DNA of 64,000 bases from the NCBI RefSeq assembly GCF_018873765.1, contig NC_057918.1, positions 11,478,862-11,542,861 on the forward strand, written 5' to 3'. Made by a program: the position numbers and the translations under genes. This document shows positions 22,975 through 34,084 of the stretch, one piece after another. Each line of letters begins with the position of its first letter. The stretch's first letter is position 1. This DNA comes from Telopea speciosissima. Taxonomy: Eukaryota; Streptophyta; Magnoliopsida; Proteales; Proteaceae. Under the pieces are notes generated by a model. It saw only the letters and a list, made by a program, of their open reading frames with translations. It was not told where the DNA came from and ran no database searches.

Positions 22975-23093
22975 TTAACGGAGTGGGCCTTTATGTTACT
23001 TAGTTTGGAAAGCAGGGGAGGTACGTGGAATTTCCCAAACCTCACGGGTAAAAGTGTACATAAGTCATACCTCAGGGGAGGTACGTGATATTT
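22975..23093 (-). repeat. Right terminal inverted repeat of the MULE
   Basis: Reverse complement of the left repeat, including GGGAGGTACGTG twice and ATGTTACTTAGTTTGGAAAG. After the last shared bases (GTGATATTT) the flank GAAGGACCA does not match the sequence left of the element, so the target duplication is absent or eroded. Confidence 0.85.
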
Positions 23094-23654
23094 GAAGGAC
23101 CATGACGCGTGTCAATATCATTTTTAACGTTTTTCGTATGGTCTATGGCTGTGAAAATTGGTATAGGTGGGGTTTGAAAGTTAACCATGTAATTAAATTT
23201 TAACCGAGTATGATTTTTCAGGGGTCATGTCTCCTTCTGGACATCCCTAAAAAGCATAAAAGCTACCTTCTAGGGGAGTGACAGGTTGGCAAGGAGTGTA
23301 TCCTTCGGTTGGCCTGCCCCTATATTGGTGACACGAGGCCCAATATTATCCCGCTATACGCTTCACCTGGTAATACCCTTTAGAGAGCTAGGTTGTAATG
23401 TTTTGCTTCTAATTAATGAAAACGCTTTGACTTCTTTGCATTTTTGTGTGTTTGCTTTGCGTCCCTCCTTTCCTTTTTGTGGCTTGTTTAAGCTTATATC
23501 TAGCTAGCTACTGTGTGCTAGTGAGTACTGTGCCCAGACACTCATTTGAGTAGGTCCATGACAATAGGGCCCAAATGACTATATGGGTATTTCGATAAAT
23601 TAGCTGAATAGGATTTCACTATAAAGTTATATCAAGGTTTTTTTTTTTTTTTTT

Positions 23655-23800
23655 CTTCTATGTAATCAATCAGAGAGAGGTGTGAGGATGGGCGTTTGTA
23701 ACCCTATTCTCTATTGATAGTGAAGCAGATCTCATCTTATTGTAAACGTAGGTAATCTTGTCAAACCATGTAAATCCTTGTGTTCGATTGTATGACTGTT
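23655..23800 (+). repeat. Dispersed retroelement-like repeat (copy 2)
   Basis: Reverse-complement relative of 2945-3140: GGTGTGAGGATGGGCGTTTG, AACCCTATTCTCTATTGATA, AGATCTCATCTTATTGTAAA, CATGTAAATCCTTGTG. It is preceded by a 16-base T-run. Confidence 0.5.
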
Positions 23801-24241
23801 TGTTTATGATTTCTATTCTTTACTGAATCGTTATAGGTTTCGTTTTCTACGGAAAACCATTGTCTGGAATCAAGATGTACTGAAGGAAAATCTACATGAT
23901 TTGTTGACAAAGGATACCGAAAAATATGAACTAGCTTCATCTATCGAATTATAAGAGTCTTTTCATTTTACCTTAATCTGCAAAACACCTTTGTAACAAA
24001 AGATATACATTGGTATCACCAAAATGGCAACCAAGTAAATGGTAGAACCAGAAACATAACATTTATGGCATTTCACAAATTTGATCACCTGGCCCAAATT
24101 CATGCTTTATTTCTTCCCAAATCCCAACCAATTCTGGATCTTTTTGATTTGTAAACAAACAAATCCAGATAATAAGTCAATGGGGAAGAAAAAGAAAACT
24201 CAGGAAAGGAATGATGGGTCATTGCAGTACCATTATGCTTA

Positions 24242-24244
<3 letters not shown>

Positions 24245-24289
<45 letters not shown>
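24245..24289. repeat. (TA)n microsatellite
   Basis: About 22 uninterrupted TA units. Confidence 0.95.
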
Positions 24290-24292
<3 letters not shown>

Positions 24293-25455
24293 TCTTAACT
24301 TGGTTTGCACATGCCCATTGATTCCTATTGACCATTTCATTTCCCCCTACCTTTAAAGATCTGTTGCTTAACATCTAATTAAGTCATAATAACTTTTATT
24401 ATTAGCACTAAATTAAAACTGTAACTTCAAAGCCTCTAAGGAAAAAAATAAAATTAAAGAACCATATCTGTAACTGCAAACCTTCTTCTGCAGATATTAT
24501 GATACATTTTGGATAGAATATAAGCCTGGTCTTCTTAATTCACTCTTCACAGAACAAACAACCCTAGAACTTGGAGGGTCTGGATGGATCAGCTAGCATA
24601 ATTTATGAACATGGCCCACTCAAATGATGTTCAAGGTTGATTAGCTTGGGCCACGTGTAGGGCTAAGAACACTCAGCAATCCATATACAGTAGCTTTTGC
24701 AGTTTTTGCACTACCAAACCTATATAAGGAGGAGGAGGAGGAGGAGGACGAATGATCCTCTCTTGCTTGAATTGTTAGTCCGTCATGAGTCATGACAATG
24801 TCAATGTACGTAGCAGCAGCAGCAGATGGGGCTCACCACCTGAAACTGATGTAGTGGTGTGGGTCCCACCATCCTAGTTAATGGGGCTGGTCCCACTTTC
24901 CCTGTTAATACACCTAAATTGTAGTAGTTGCTGTAACGTCAGATGCATGGGAGAGATTTGGAGAATCAAACTGGAAACAGCAGTGTTTGCTGGTTCAGTA
25001 CTTTTATCCAACACTGATCAACAAACTGTTTCGTTTACCTCAATATACACACAGATCGAATGAAGCTTGGCATGGCATGGCATGGCATGCATGAGAGACC
25101 AATTATAATTTACAACTGACCTTAAACCAAAACTGTAAGACAGCCAATATATAATTAATAAGATTTTGTTTAGTAACAGCTCAATCAGAAACAGTAACAA
25201 AAGAAAACAGTCAAAACCCATGTTAAAAATCTCTGTCTTCGATCTCAAACCCTAAACCCTTACTACTCACTTACACAAACAGAAGATGATAATGGAGTGG
25301 GGCAAAAAAAAAATGGGAATATTAGAACTCAGATTTGAAGCAATCAAACGGCATGAGAGTGTTGCAAGTGCAAAATATATTAAAAAAAGATTTTTAAAGA
25401 AACAAAAAAAATTCAAAATTCAAGCCATACATGTTTCCTCAAATCTGATAATCAT
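24290..25455. other. Region downstream of the TCP gene
   Basis: A plus-strand CTATATAAG box at about 24720, followed by (GGA)n, resembles a plant core promoter, but no ORF or known RNA hairpin follows. A (GGCAT)n-like tract occurs at 25070-25092. The TCP 3' UTR presumably occupies 25250-25455. Confidence 0.35.
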
Positions 25456-26622
25456 CTAGGAATGGTGATTGCTTGAATCAGGTCGTTCATTCCCTTCTTG
25501 ATGATGTTGATTAGAACCACTTGCCTGAGGGTCAGAAGTACCGCCGCCGCCACCGGACAAAGGGCGATACGCATTGAATGAAGCAAGCATTCCCAAGTGG
25601 CCCTCAGACGTGCCACCACTCCCACCAATGCTTGAACCAAACTGCTGGCTAGGCAAGAGAGCCATAGGGGTTGGGAAATTCATGAAATGTAGTCCACTGG
25701 ACATAGATCCTCTATACATACTAGTGTTACTCATAGAAGGGAATGTCCATATGGGATCACCACCACTCATTCCTTGGTTGTTAGGGTTAGTAACCATCCA
25801 AAAAGTTCCCGGAATCTGACCATGACTAGCTTGAATTGGACCAGATGAACTTGATTGCAACAAGTAACTACCCATTTGATGTTGACTAGTATCTTGCTCC
25901 GGCCGACGCTTTCTGCCGCCGCCGATACCCAACTCGGCGTCGTCCGATGACATGTCTAGACAAGGGTCACGCATCTCCTGCTTAGTAGAATGTAACATGT
26001 TAGGGTTAACATCGTTTGTGTTAAAACTGAGCAGTGTGGAGGAAGAGTTATCTGGAAATAAAATTCGACGTTGTGAATCATCGATATTTCGTTCCCATTC
26101 GCTTCTCATCCTTAGTTGTTGAGTTGCTGCTGCGAAATTTTGATTGAAATATGAGGTCCTTAGTTGAGACGGTGCCGACATACTAGACCCGGAGCTCCGG
26201 AGAGAGATGTTTAAGGACGTGAAATTGGCTGGAATAGTACCGGTACCGGTGGCGGCGATCACTGCGGGTTCTGCTTGTTGGAGGAGCCATTCGATGGTTT
26301 CACCGTCGGATTTGTGACCGAGCTCTCGAGTGAGTTGAAAAACACGAGCGGCGCAAGTTGCCGGCATGCGAATGCGACGTCCTCGGCCGTCGACCTTAGT
26401 GTGTCGATCCTTGGTTGAGGTTCGTTTGGGTGGAGGCTTCTTTGAAGGCTCGGCGGCTTTTTGGACTTGGAGATTGGAATTATTGGAAGATCGGATTGTG
26501 GTTGTCTCGGCTGATATGGCTAGAGATGGGTAGCCTGAGCTTGAACACACATCTTCTTCTTCCTTCTTCTCTAACAACTGTAATGGAAAGTTAGGTCTTC
26601 GGATCCCATTCTCTCCTTCCAT
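25456..26622 (-). CDS. Class I TCP transcription factor (TCP14/TCP15-like)
   Basis: Intronless 388-aa ORF. Residues about 67-125 form a class I TCP domain: basic region [15 protein letters not shown], then [18 protein letters not shown], then helix [20 protein letters not shown]. The sequel [11 protein letters not shown] and [13 protein letters not shown] is typical of the TCP14/TCP15/TCP8 group. Such proteins bind GTGGGNCC-type sites in the nucleus and promote cell proliferation and growth-hormone responses (family knowledge). Cys90 matches the redox-sensitive cysteine of class I TCPs. The N terminus and the long C-terminal part are low-complexity, rich in Ser, Gly and Asn, ending in a His/Asn/Gln/Ser tail. 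The start is the first ATG and length fits the family. Exact orthology within the group is not settled here. Confidence 0.95.
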   Translation of the reverse strand: MEGENGIRRPNFPLQLLEKKEEEDVCSSSGYPSLAISAETTTIRSSNNSNLQVQKAAEPSKKPPPKRTSTKDRHTKVDGRGRRIRMPATCAARVFQLTRELGHKSDGETIEWLLQQAEPAVIAATGTGTIPANFTSLNISLRSSGSSMSAPSQLRTSYFNQNFAAATQQLRMRSEWERNIDDSQRRILFPDNSSSTLLSFNTNDVNPNMLHSTKQEMRDPCLDMSSDDAELGIGGGRKRRPEQDTSQHQMGSYLLQSSSSGPIQASHGQIPGTFWMVTNPNNQGMSGGDPIWTFPSMSNTSMYRGSMSSGLHFMNFPTPMALLPSQQFGSSIGGSGGTSEGHLGMLASFNAYRPLSGGGGGTSDPQASGSNQHHQEGNERPDSSNHHS

Positions 26623-26950
26623 TATCAGATAAAAAGATTAATCTATGCTTTCTTAATAGCACCACTGTAGATCATGACCCTTTCAATACAAATTACATGT
26701 GGTGATGTGGGTCTCTCTTCTCTCTCCCTCTCTTGATGATAATGGTGGTGGTGGTGGTGGGGTGAGTGGGTGACAGGAGCTCTTCTGCTCTTCTCTTGGA
26801 CTGCGATTGCTTTCACATTCGTTTGAGACAGATGGGTTTGGGTTGGTTTCTCACAGTAGAGTCTAGAAAGAGAGAGAGAGAGAGGATAAGGGAGGGAGGA
26901 GGGCAAGCTTTAAGCAACAAATATAATGAGTGGGAATTATATGGTGGGCT
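26623..26950 (-). promoter_or_regulatory. 5' leader and core promoter of the TCP gene
   Basis: Immediately upstream of the TCP start codon the minus strand has CT-rich and CAC-rich microsatellite stretches (26710-26765, 26870-26882), as often seen in plant 5' leaders. Two TATA-like sequences lie on the minus strand near 26921-26929 (ATTATATTT) and near 26935-26941 (CATATAAT). If the nearer one is used, transcription would begin about 26890 and the leader would be about 270 nt. This is inferred from position and composition. Confidence 0.4.
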
Positions 26951-27476
26951 TTGAAAAGCAATTTTTTTGCAGAAAAAAAAAATCGCTTTACTAAGAACTT
27001 TAAATTGTTCTGTTTTTCTAAATTTGTGATTGTAAATGAAATATTTATTTGTCTATTTTTTCGGCTTTTTTTTTAATTTTTTAAATCTTGCACCCTTTTA
27101 TTGTGGTTGGACAGTCCCTTGGTTCAGACTCCACGTGCGGTGCTCTTTATCATTCAATCCATAAAGACAAGTGGTGGCCGAGGTGGGACCCGATCCCAAG
27201 TCAAAAAATCGAGAGACTGGAAAAGAAAAGATGATCAAGTGGGTCCTATTTCATTTAAGTAATCATTACATTTTTGCCTTTGGACCTTCGCTCTTGCCTT
27301 TGCTCTTAACCCTGGTTGGAATTTACAAATGAATATAGTTCCCCACCTTGGTTAGGAGTTAGGGGTTGTGTGTCTTCCAGCTTTTAATAAGGACTTCATT
27401 GGTCTAGGTGAGATGCTCTCAGACTTACTCTCATCTCAGGTCTCAATCTTGATGGTTCGGCTCCTTACATATATTT

Positions 27477-27700
27477 ATTGGGTTTTACATTAAAATAAAA
27501 ATGAATTATCTCATATCGGAGGTGAATAGTCATTTAAATTTCAACAAAAGTGGTATCAGATCAGAATAAAGAAAACCCATCGGGAAAAAATCTCAATTCC
27601 CATGTGTGTTCCTCGTGTAAAGAGAGAGATTGTTGGGGTTCTATACGAAAAGAATTATTTTACATCGGATCTAAATAATCCAACGTGAATGTATGTAAAG
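27477..27700 (+). mobile_element. Degenerate TRIM-type retrotransposon
   Basis: A tRNA-Met-type primer binding site TGGTATCAGATC (27551-27562) sits four bases after CAACA. An A/G tract AAAGAGAGAGAT (27619-27630) directly precedes TGTTGGGGTT (27631), a typical polypurine tract and LTR start. The LTR halves on both sides share a TTGGGGTT..AAATAATT..ACATCGGA-type order but are diverged. The internal part is only about 80 bp, without ORF. Confidence 0.45.
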
Positions 27701-28720
27701 ACTTATGCACCCTCTTCTTAACGGTTAATTTGTTTTTAAGAATAAATTCTATTCAAATCCCTATAATATTCACTTTTAACATTTTTTTCTTCTTTTCACC
27801 ATTTTTCGGGAGGGACCTAAGATAGTGAGATTGTTATCTCTCATCTCTCAATCTCTAGCAAGACTAACTAACTTATGGTCTTAACAGATTAATTAACTAT
27901 AATTATGATAATTTGTAGCAATTAGATGATGTAATGTTAATTGGCGTCTTCCCAAGCTCATGATCTTAGGTGGGGTTCTTGTTCTTGCTATATTAAGTTC
28001 ATGACATATACTTAAGTTGATTGTGTAATTCTCAATCAAATCACTCAATTTCGCATCAGTGTCACCATGTACTTGCTTATATTTGTGATTTTGAAGGTAA
28101 AATTGTCTCTTATTTTCCCACACTCTTTTGTCTTCTTAATTGGTAGGTAAGCTAAGGCCTTGAGCATTGTTTTCAGATGAGCCAACGATATTATCACTTT
28201 CTATTAGAACACTAATGGGGAGCTGTCAATCATTGTTGTATGGGGAACAACCTGTTAAGCCTTACTAGATGAAAGACAGAGACAATTACACAAACACTTT
28301 AAGGGCTGTTTTCTAGATGGACACATGAGGCAGAAGATTAGAGAGAGATAGAGAGACGACCGATGTGTAACGCCAATAGTCTACAACTTGACGATGTCGT
28401 TGCGTGGTACTTGCAAAGAATTCATTGCCCTTTGTTGCAGTGCCCCACACCATGACATTGCGAGCCACCTACCGGCGGTGCTGGGACCCATATGATGGAT
28501 TAGCCAATGCCGCTGGTCGTTAAACCATAGCATTGCCAACTATACCGGTGAATAAGATGGCTTACCACCCATCTCTAACCATTTCCAAATCTGTTTGAAT
28601 GTTGGTTGTTACTGGCTAGAATTTACTCTCTCTAATAAGCAACCATGAAATACCCAAATTAATATTTACACGTTTTGTCTACCAAAAAATATATATATAT
28701 TTACACGTTTTCATCTAATT
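27700..28720. other. Intergenic, nothing recognised
   Basis: No supported gene. A moderately GC-rich stretch at 28370-28560 (GACGATGTCGTTGCGTGG and so on) has no open frame of note. Confidence 0.35.
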
Positions 28721-28739
28721 CTTCCATTAGGATCACTAA

Positions 28740-29108
28740 AAGGGTTTTGGTACACAATCCAGATCTTCTACAGCGCGTCGCCTGCTCATAGCGGCCAGAG
28801 CGGCTCACTGATGAGGTGCGGTGCTATGATCACCTTACCCCTGCCTAAGTAGGGGTAAGGCGGTCATTGTGCCTCGCCTCATTAGTGAACCGCTCTGACT
28901 GCTACGGGCAGCACGCCGTAGAGGATCACGATCCTTTGGTACAACGGTAATTAAGGTTGCTCTATTGTGACCAAGTGGTCGCAAGTTCGAATCGGAAAAT
29001 AGCCTCTCCGTGAATTGGGAGGGGGGGTTAAGGCTGCCTATGGTATGACTCTCCCAGACTCCTAAGTGGTGGGGGAGCCTCGAGCACTGGGTATGTCTTT
29101 TTTTTTTT
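28740..29108 (+). mobile_element. Au-type SINE split by a MITE
   Basis: The tRNA-derived head (TTGTGACCAAGTGGTCGC, B box AGTTCGAATCG at 28984-28994) and body (AGCCTCTCCGTGAATTGG, TAAGGCTGCC, GAGCACTGGGTATG, T-run) match the Au SINE layout. The host target duplication is CCATTAGGATCACTAA (28724-28739) and CCGTTAGAATCACTAA (29109-29124), 14 of 16 identical. The 5' end lies left of a 180-bp MITE that inserted after about 15 bases. Confidence 0.75.
28755..28934. mobile_element. Foldback Mutator-type MITE nested in the SINE
   Basis: A 180-bp GC-rich near-palindrome with ends CAATCCAGATCTTCTAC and GTAGAGGATCACGATCC; the arms contain AGAGCGGCTCACTGATGAGG and its inverse. The perfect 9-bp duplication TTTGGTACA flanks it (28746-28754, 28935-28943). 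It can form a long hairpin and has no ORF. The ends differ from those of the TTCTCTG family. Confidence 0.85.
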
Positions 29109-29363
29109 CCGTTAGAATCACTAATCCTATTACCAAGGTTTTAGGTATCCTTTTGTTTTTATTTATATTAATCGATACGTATTGTATCTTTAAGGTACCG
29201 ATAAGATACTTAAAAAATTTGGTATTAATACATGATATATTTTGCTTTGATCAAGTACAGCTGCCTAGTGAAACCGGTTAGGGGCTGGTGGAGTTGAGCC
29301 CAATCCCACTAGGATGTCTCGGTTTTGAGACCCCTGCCCTCATCTAGTATCCCTAGATCTTCA

Positions 29364-29368
<5 letters not shown>

Positions 29369-29396
<28 letters not shown>
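29369..29396. repeat. (AT)n microsatellite
   Basis: Fourteen AT units. Confidence 0.9.
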
Positions 29397-29399
<3 letters not shown>

Positions 29400-29414
29400 A
29401 CATGTTACTTATTT

Positions 29415-29577
29415 GGGAAAGAGAATTCTATCTGGGAGTAGGGTCAAGGGTGTGCGAAATAGCGTTGTACCTCTGGGATTTTCTGCCTTTCTATGGGGTA
29501 CGAGATCATTTCGTGGACCCCTATGTCTGGGTGCAGGGGGAGCGCACCACATGCGCCTAGGTTGCATTCTTTCTCCC
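29415..29577. mobile_element. Mutator-type MITE with perfect 9-bp target duplication
   Basis: A 163-bp element, left end GGGAAAGAGAATTCTATC, right end GCATTCTTTCTCCC. The flanks are both TACTTATTT (29406-29414, 29578-29586). The interior contains CCCTATGTCTGGGTGCAGG, shared with 36800-36825. Confidence 0.85.
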
Positions 29578-29649
29578 TACTTATTTATAATATATATTGT
29601 ATTCTTCAAAACTATATTCTAGCGTATTTTGCATCTCTCCGATGTGATA

Positions 29650-29722
29650 CAATTATACAATACATCTTTTAAAATCAATACGATAATCAATACAATACAT
29701 CTTTTAAAATCAATACGATAAT
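29650..29722. repeat. Two-unit tandem repeat
   Basis: Two adjacent copies of about 38 bp containing ACATCTTTTAAAATCAATAC followed by GATAATCA. Confidence 0.8.
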
Positions 29723-30022
29723 CATTAATAGTGATACTTTAAACCTTGCCTATTCCTATTAAAATTTGAATCACAGTCTATGCAAGCCCCCTTTCCGACG
29801 GTAAAAAAGTTGCCCAATAGGGTACAATGGCAAGGCAATGGTACTCTTATTTTACTTTGCACGCTAGAATATCAATAATCTAAGCGATAAAGAAAGCTCG
29901 AACAATAACGTTATTAATCATAATGGTGAAGCTTTAGCCCACATTGGATTAGGGGAATTCGATGTATGATTTTTCTCTCTTTAAATGTCCCAAGTATGGT
30001 GACTAGCTACGGGACTATGGAT

Positions 30023-30023
<1 letters not shown>

Positions 30024-30053
<30 letters not shown>
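30024..30053. repeat. (AG)n microsatellite
   Basis: About 14 AG units. On the minus strand it encodes the spurious Ser/Leu runs of overlapping open frames. Confidence 0.9.
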
Positions 30054-30055
<2 letters not shown>

Positions 30056-30059
30056 TAAA

Positions 30060-32560
30060 TGGTTGAAATGAAGAGAAAGTGGAAAGGTAGAAAAGGTTGG
30101 GATCCACAACCCAAAAGAAGTTTTAGTGAAAGCCTTTCTTCCCCACCCCCAGCCCCACCCCCAGCCCCACCCCCCTTGACAAAATTGGATTCCTTGGACC
30201 AAACCTTCAATCCTATCCGCTTACAGTCCCAATTAGGATATGTTTGGTTACAAGCAGAGGGAAGTGATCGAAATCTTTTTCGAAAAGAAAAAAGGAAAAT
30301 TTATAATTATGATTATATAATCTATCTAAATTTTTTATCATATTTAGTAAATATAATTTATTTTTTTTGTGCAAACCAATTATACGGGAAATTTATTAAA
30401 CCTTATAAGGCAAAAAGTGATGTACAATTTTACATAGAATGGCTATGTGCATTTCTTGATCTACTTACAAAATGGAAGGAACAAGGTTCAAAAGGCATTT
30501 GTAGCACCTTAATATATATCCATGATGATGAGGGATACCTAAGTTGGTGGTTGGAAATCTACTTCAGTCAAGCATCGAACTAGCTTTCTTCAATCCATAC
30601 TATTATTTAACTTCTATATCCGTACTCTAAACGGTGGTATCGATGATATGTTCATCCTTGAGTTCTTTTGTTTCCAAATCTCTCAGACTGTGATTGCATG
30701 GGTTGCAACTAATTTTTTTTTCGTGACCTTTGTTAACCATCATTTGAGGTAATGATTATAATTATTTTCATTTGTGTATTAATTTTGTTTCAATTACCTT
30801 CTCTTTATATACCTTGCAACTAAACGAAGCCTAAGAGATTAACTATGATAGTTCTTTTTCCCTTTTTTTATTGTGGGCTAGCTTTTGAATATTCTCATTC
30901 AAAGTTCTAATTTAAATAGATATATAACAGCATAGAGGGTTTCTGGGGTGTCAAAAGCTGGCCCACACCAATAGGCCTGAATCGCCTTAAGCTAGACTAA
31001 CCAATTAGCAAATGGCCTAGTATATTATTACCAAAGAAAAAAGAAAAATGGTCTAGTATCGAGTGATCAATTATTATTCAGGCATTCAGGGTGCTTGGTT
31101 GCAACTTGATGGCCGCTTGACTGAGACTGGTTGACACCGGTAATCACTCGGGATTGACCGCAACCTGTTTATAGTCCATTTAAAGACTAATTATAGGTCG
31201 ATTTAACTTGACTAACTTGACCCCAATTACATATCAATTATCGATCAATTGAATATAAACATGTCCATACCTAGCATATGAGGCCCAATTAACTGAAGGA
31301 TACGGTAACAATACTGGCCTTAGATTGATGGGAACCGATTACACCTAATTGAAACTGACTGGGACCGACTGGTTGACACCCTAACCACACCAATCGTGAC
31401 ACATGAATTGATTTCCTTGATAGAAGTCCTATATAGCAATGGTGAGAGAGAGCATCAGAGATGTGAGAGGGCATTGAAAAGCAACTCTATAGTGAGGGCA
31501 TAGGGATATTTTTCCCAAAAGCCAAATGTGGCAAGGCAAGGTAGGCAAATGAGGAAAGAGAGGCATGAAGGAGAGTCGTAAGGTGTCGATTGAACCAGTT
31601 CTGAACGAGTAACGTGCAAAACAAAACAAACCATTAAATCGAAAGCTGATGAAGTTCGTTTTCGACCATTTTAGTTTTGGTCTTTAATATTTTATTAGGT
31701 TGACCTAATGGGTTCTTATCGGGCATTACCTGGTTATTACCCCTTTTTTTATATGTATACTTTAGTAAATACTGAAAATAATGATTCTTTTTCTATAAAA
31801 ACAAAGATTATGGTTCTTTTATTACTTTTTTAATAATTTTTTTCGGGTTCAGCACAATTTCCAGTTTTCAGTTTCTATCGATTTCATAAAAGTTTAAACC
31901 AAAACTAGATCGATAAAAATTCGATTCAACCTGAGTCAACCGATTTCGATCTGTCGGACCAACTCGGATTGGAAATTGACATCCCTGGTTCATCCGAATC
32001 GAGCGGAACGGGAAGATTCGAAGAGACTTTTTATAGGATGGAAATTGGGGTCCATTTTAATAGGGGGGACAGGGTAGCAGTTAGGGTTGGAGCCCCACAT
32101 CACAGCTGGTAAGGAATGTCCCTCTCGATATCAATGGCGGAGATGGTCGGTGGACTGACAACGCCACGTAGGCTCGACCGTTGAAATCTTCTTGCCTGCT
32201 GAGCAACGAACCAACTCACACGGACACACACACAAGCAAACACAAAAACATCTCTGCCAGTCCTTTCTCCTTCAGTCAATCAGTCCTCCTATTACCTACT
32301 CACTCTACTTTAGCCTTTTTTTAGGGCTTAGCTCAATTTATCGTTTTTTGCTATCCCTTCTTCAATTGTTTTTTTCCAGGAACTTAGGGCTGACGTCACC
32401 AGCTTCAAAACTTGCAGGAGTCACATATTTTTTTTCGGTAATAACAATTGAGTCACATCACTTTCGGACTTGCCCACCCGTTATGTCGGATTCTATACGC
32501 TGCCTGCCAGTACCGGACCTCATCATCTACTCACCCGAAAATACATGCTTCTCTGTTATT
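30060..32560. other. Intergenic, no supported gene
   Basis: Open frames at 30059-30583 are Lys/Asn/Tyr-rich with no motif and read through AT-rich DNA. At 32100-32450 the plus strand resembles a plant leader (CT-rich, TTTTTTTCCAG acceptor-like at about 32380, then an ATG at 32480), but no known protein follows. Confidence 0.4.
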
Positions 32561-32571
32561 AATTAGGAAAG

Positions 32572-32980
32572 AAAGTTCTAGATGGGGGAGTGTACCACCC
32601 ACGCTTGGGCACAGAGGGGGCGAACTCCGCCTGCCCCATGATGTCATTGTGGATGTTCTCATTGGCCCTTATGCACACATAGAGGCCACGTTTCCTACAA
32701 AGCACACCAACCCTATTAACTATTTAAGGAGAAGTTTCTCTCAAGTACCAGAGTACACTACACCTCGTCACCTTTTTAGTTTAAATCATGAATTCACGAT
32801 TTTATTTTTTTAAAAAATTAAGGAAAAAGAACGCTACTTGGTCACGTGGCTCTTGTGCCTAGACACAAAAGTACGTGAAAGTACCATGTTGTCCCATGGA
32901 AATGTGGAAATTCCACTCAAGGCGATGCTTGCGCACATGTGTAGGTTCTAGAGTCCCAGACCACGATCTATCTCTCTTTA
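32572..32980. repeat. Degenerate MITE-family sequences
   Basis: GGAAAGAAAGTTCTAGATGG (32568 on) and GAAAAAGAACGCTACTTGG (32823 on) resemble ends of the TTCTCTG and TTCTTT MITE variants, with internal TGTGCCTAGACACA-type arms. Right termini are not clear, so these look like truncated or rearranged copies. Confidence 0.4.
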
Positions 32981-33125
32981 GGAGTGCTGTTCTCTGTGTC
33001 ACAGCGTAGGCTACGCCCAGACACATGGGTGTGGGCGCAATGACCACCCTGTCTCCCTGAGTGGCAGGCCGACATACCCATGTGCCTGGGCGCAGGCTAC
33101 GCTATGGCACTGAGACCATTCTCCC
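32981..33125. mobile_element. Mutator-type MITE, foldback copy
   Basis: A 145-bp element whose arms pair for about 50 bp: left CACAGCGTAGGCTACGCCCA, right CGCAGGCTACGCTATGGCA. Flanks CTCTCTTTA (32972-32980) and TTCTCTTTA (33126-33134) match at 8 of 9. It is closely related to 54868-54995. Confidence 0.78.
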
Positions 33126-33239
33126 TTCTCTTTAATATAATAATACATGTGAGGAATTATCAAAAAACAAATAATAATAATACATGTGAGGAGGTGTAAT
33201 AGATGCCATAAGCTTAGAGATTCTTTTCCCAACTATATA

Positions 33240-33480
33240 TTATGATCGTGTAGCCCCTACACCAATGGGGGTAATGAGAGCACACAAGGGTATTTGCTTG
33301 GATAAGATATTTTATTTATGAGGCATAAGATTGTAAATTTGCACATTCTTGTGTCTAGGCGTAGCAACCACATAGACACAGAGGGGCACTATGAAATGTG
33401 GAAATCTAACCTCTGATGATACTTTTGTGTACGCTTCCATTGACCCTGCGATGCCACAACAACACTGTAGGGAACAATCT
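33240..33480. repeat. Degenerate relative of the MITE family
   Basis: Contains GTGTCTAGGCGTAGCAACC and GACACAGAGGGGCACTATG, the internal vocabulary of the neighbouring MITEs, without clear ends. Confidence 0.35.
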
Positions 33481-34084
33481 CCCATTATTTATTTGTTTAT
33501 TTATTTATTTATTAAAGTTAGATTTGGCAATTATTATTAATTGATGTGAATTGCCTACCAAAGGTTTTCAATGTGAGTCAACATCACCAACTCATTGTGA
33601 CTGATCTAAAGAAATTATAGAGTGTGGAAACAGACCACGTATCACGATTTTTTAGGATATGGTTTGGTGGTCCCCTCCAATTCCCCCACCACCACCTCCA
33701 TTTTGCTAAATTTCAAGATATCTTGATTTGGATTTGGATTTTGATTTTGGAGACCTTCACTGTTGGAAGTTTTGTTTTCAGTGTCGGCTAGTTGTCAACG
33801 CTCAATTGACCACTTCTGCTGTTATCACTAAAATTGTAAATTTGCAAACTCTGTTTAGATGTTGTGAATTTTTTTTTTTTCTTTCTTTCTTTTTTGTTAC
33901 CTATCTTGTCTAATTAATAATGGACTTCAACCACGGTACCTTAATGGTACAAGATGAAGATAAGAGATTCTATCTTGTGACCTCCAAGATGAAGATAAGA
34001 GAGTTAAATTTGTGATCGATTAAGAACCGATGAATTTTTTTCTAGTCATGTTCCTGTTTTGTTCGATTATTCGGTTGCTCTCTT

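Larger units (their letters stand above)
17933..23093. mobile_element. 5.2-kb Mutator-like element carrying host gene sequence
   Basis: Bounded by inverted repeats: the left one starts AAATATCACGTACCTCCCC and the right end is its reverse complement, with about 118 bp of near identity and a weaker match beyond (both inner flanks reach a motif like GACCAA..GCCCTTA). Inside, in order, are a GRF zinc-finger ORF (plus), a fragment of a WAT1-type transporter gene (plus), and the C-terminal then N-terminal parts of a MuDR-type transposase (minus) with the catalytic core missing. This makes the copy non-autonomous and Pack-MULE-like. No matching 9-bp flanking duplication is seen; the right terminus seems eroded. 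Family membership rests on the transposase parts and terminal structure. Confidence 0.85.

Noticed and set aside
17933..23093. A 9-bp target duplication for the MULE
   Set aside because: The left flank (TCTTTTTA side) and right flank (GAAGGACCA) do not match, so none is claimed.
24715..24870. microRNA or small RNA gene after the CTATATAAG box
   Set aside because: No hairpin containing a known plant miRNA could be found by eye; the TATA-like box alone is insufficient.
25452..25819. Frames overlapping the TCP gene
   Set aside because: Out-of-frame or antisense shadows of the TCP coding region.
28984..28994. tRNA gene suggested by the GTTCGAATC box
   Set aside because: The box belongs to an Au-type SINE head; there is no cloverleaf or acceptor stem.
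30059..30583. 174-codon plus-strand frame
   Set aside because: Starts in a microsatellite and CCCCAG repeats and continues in AT-rich DNA; amino-acid make-up follows base composition.
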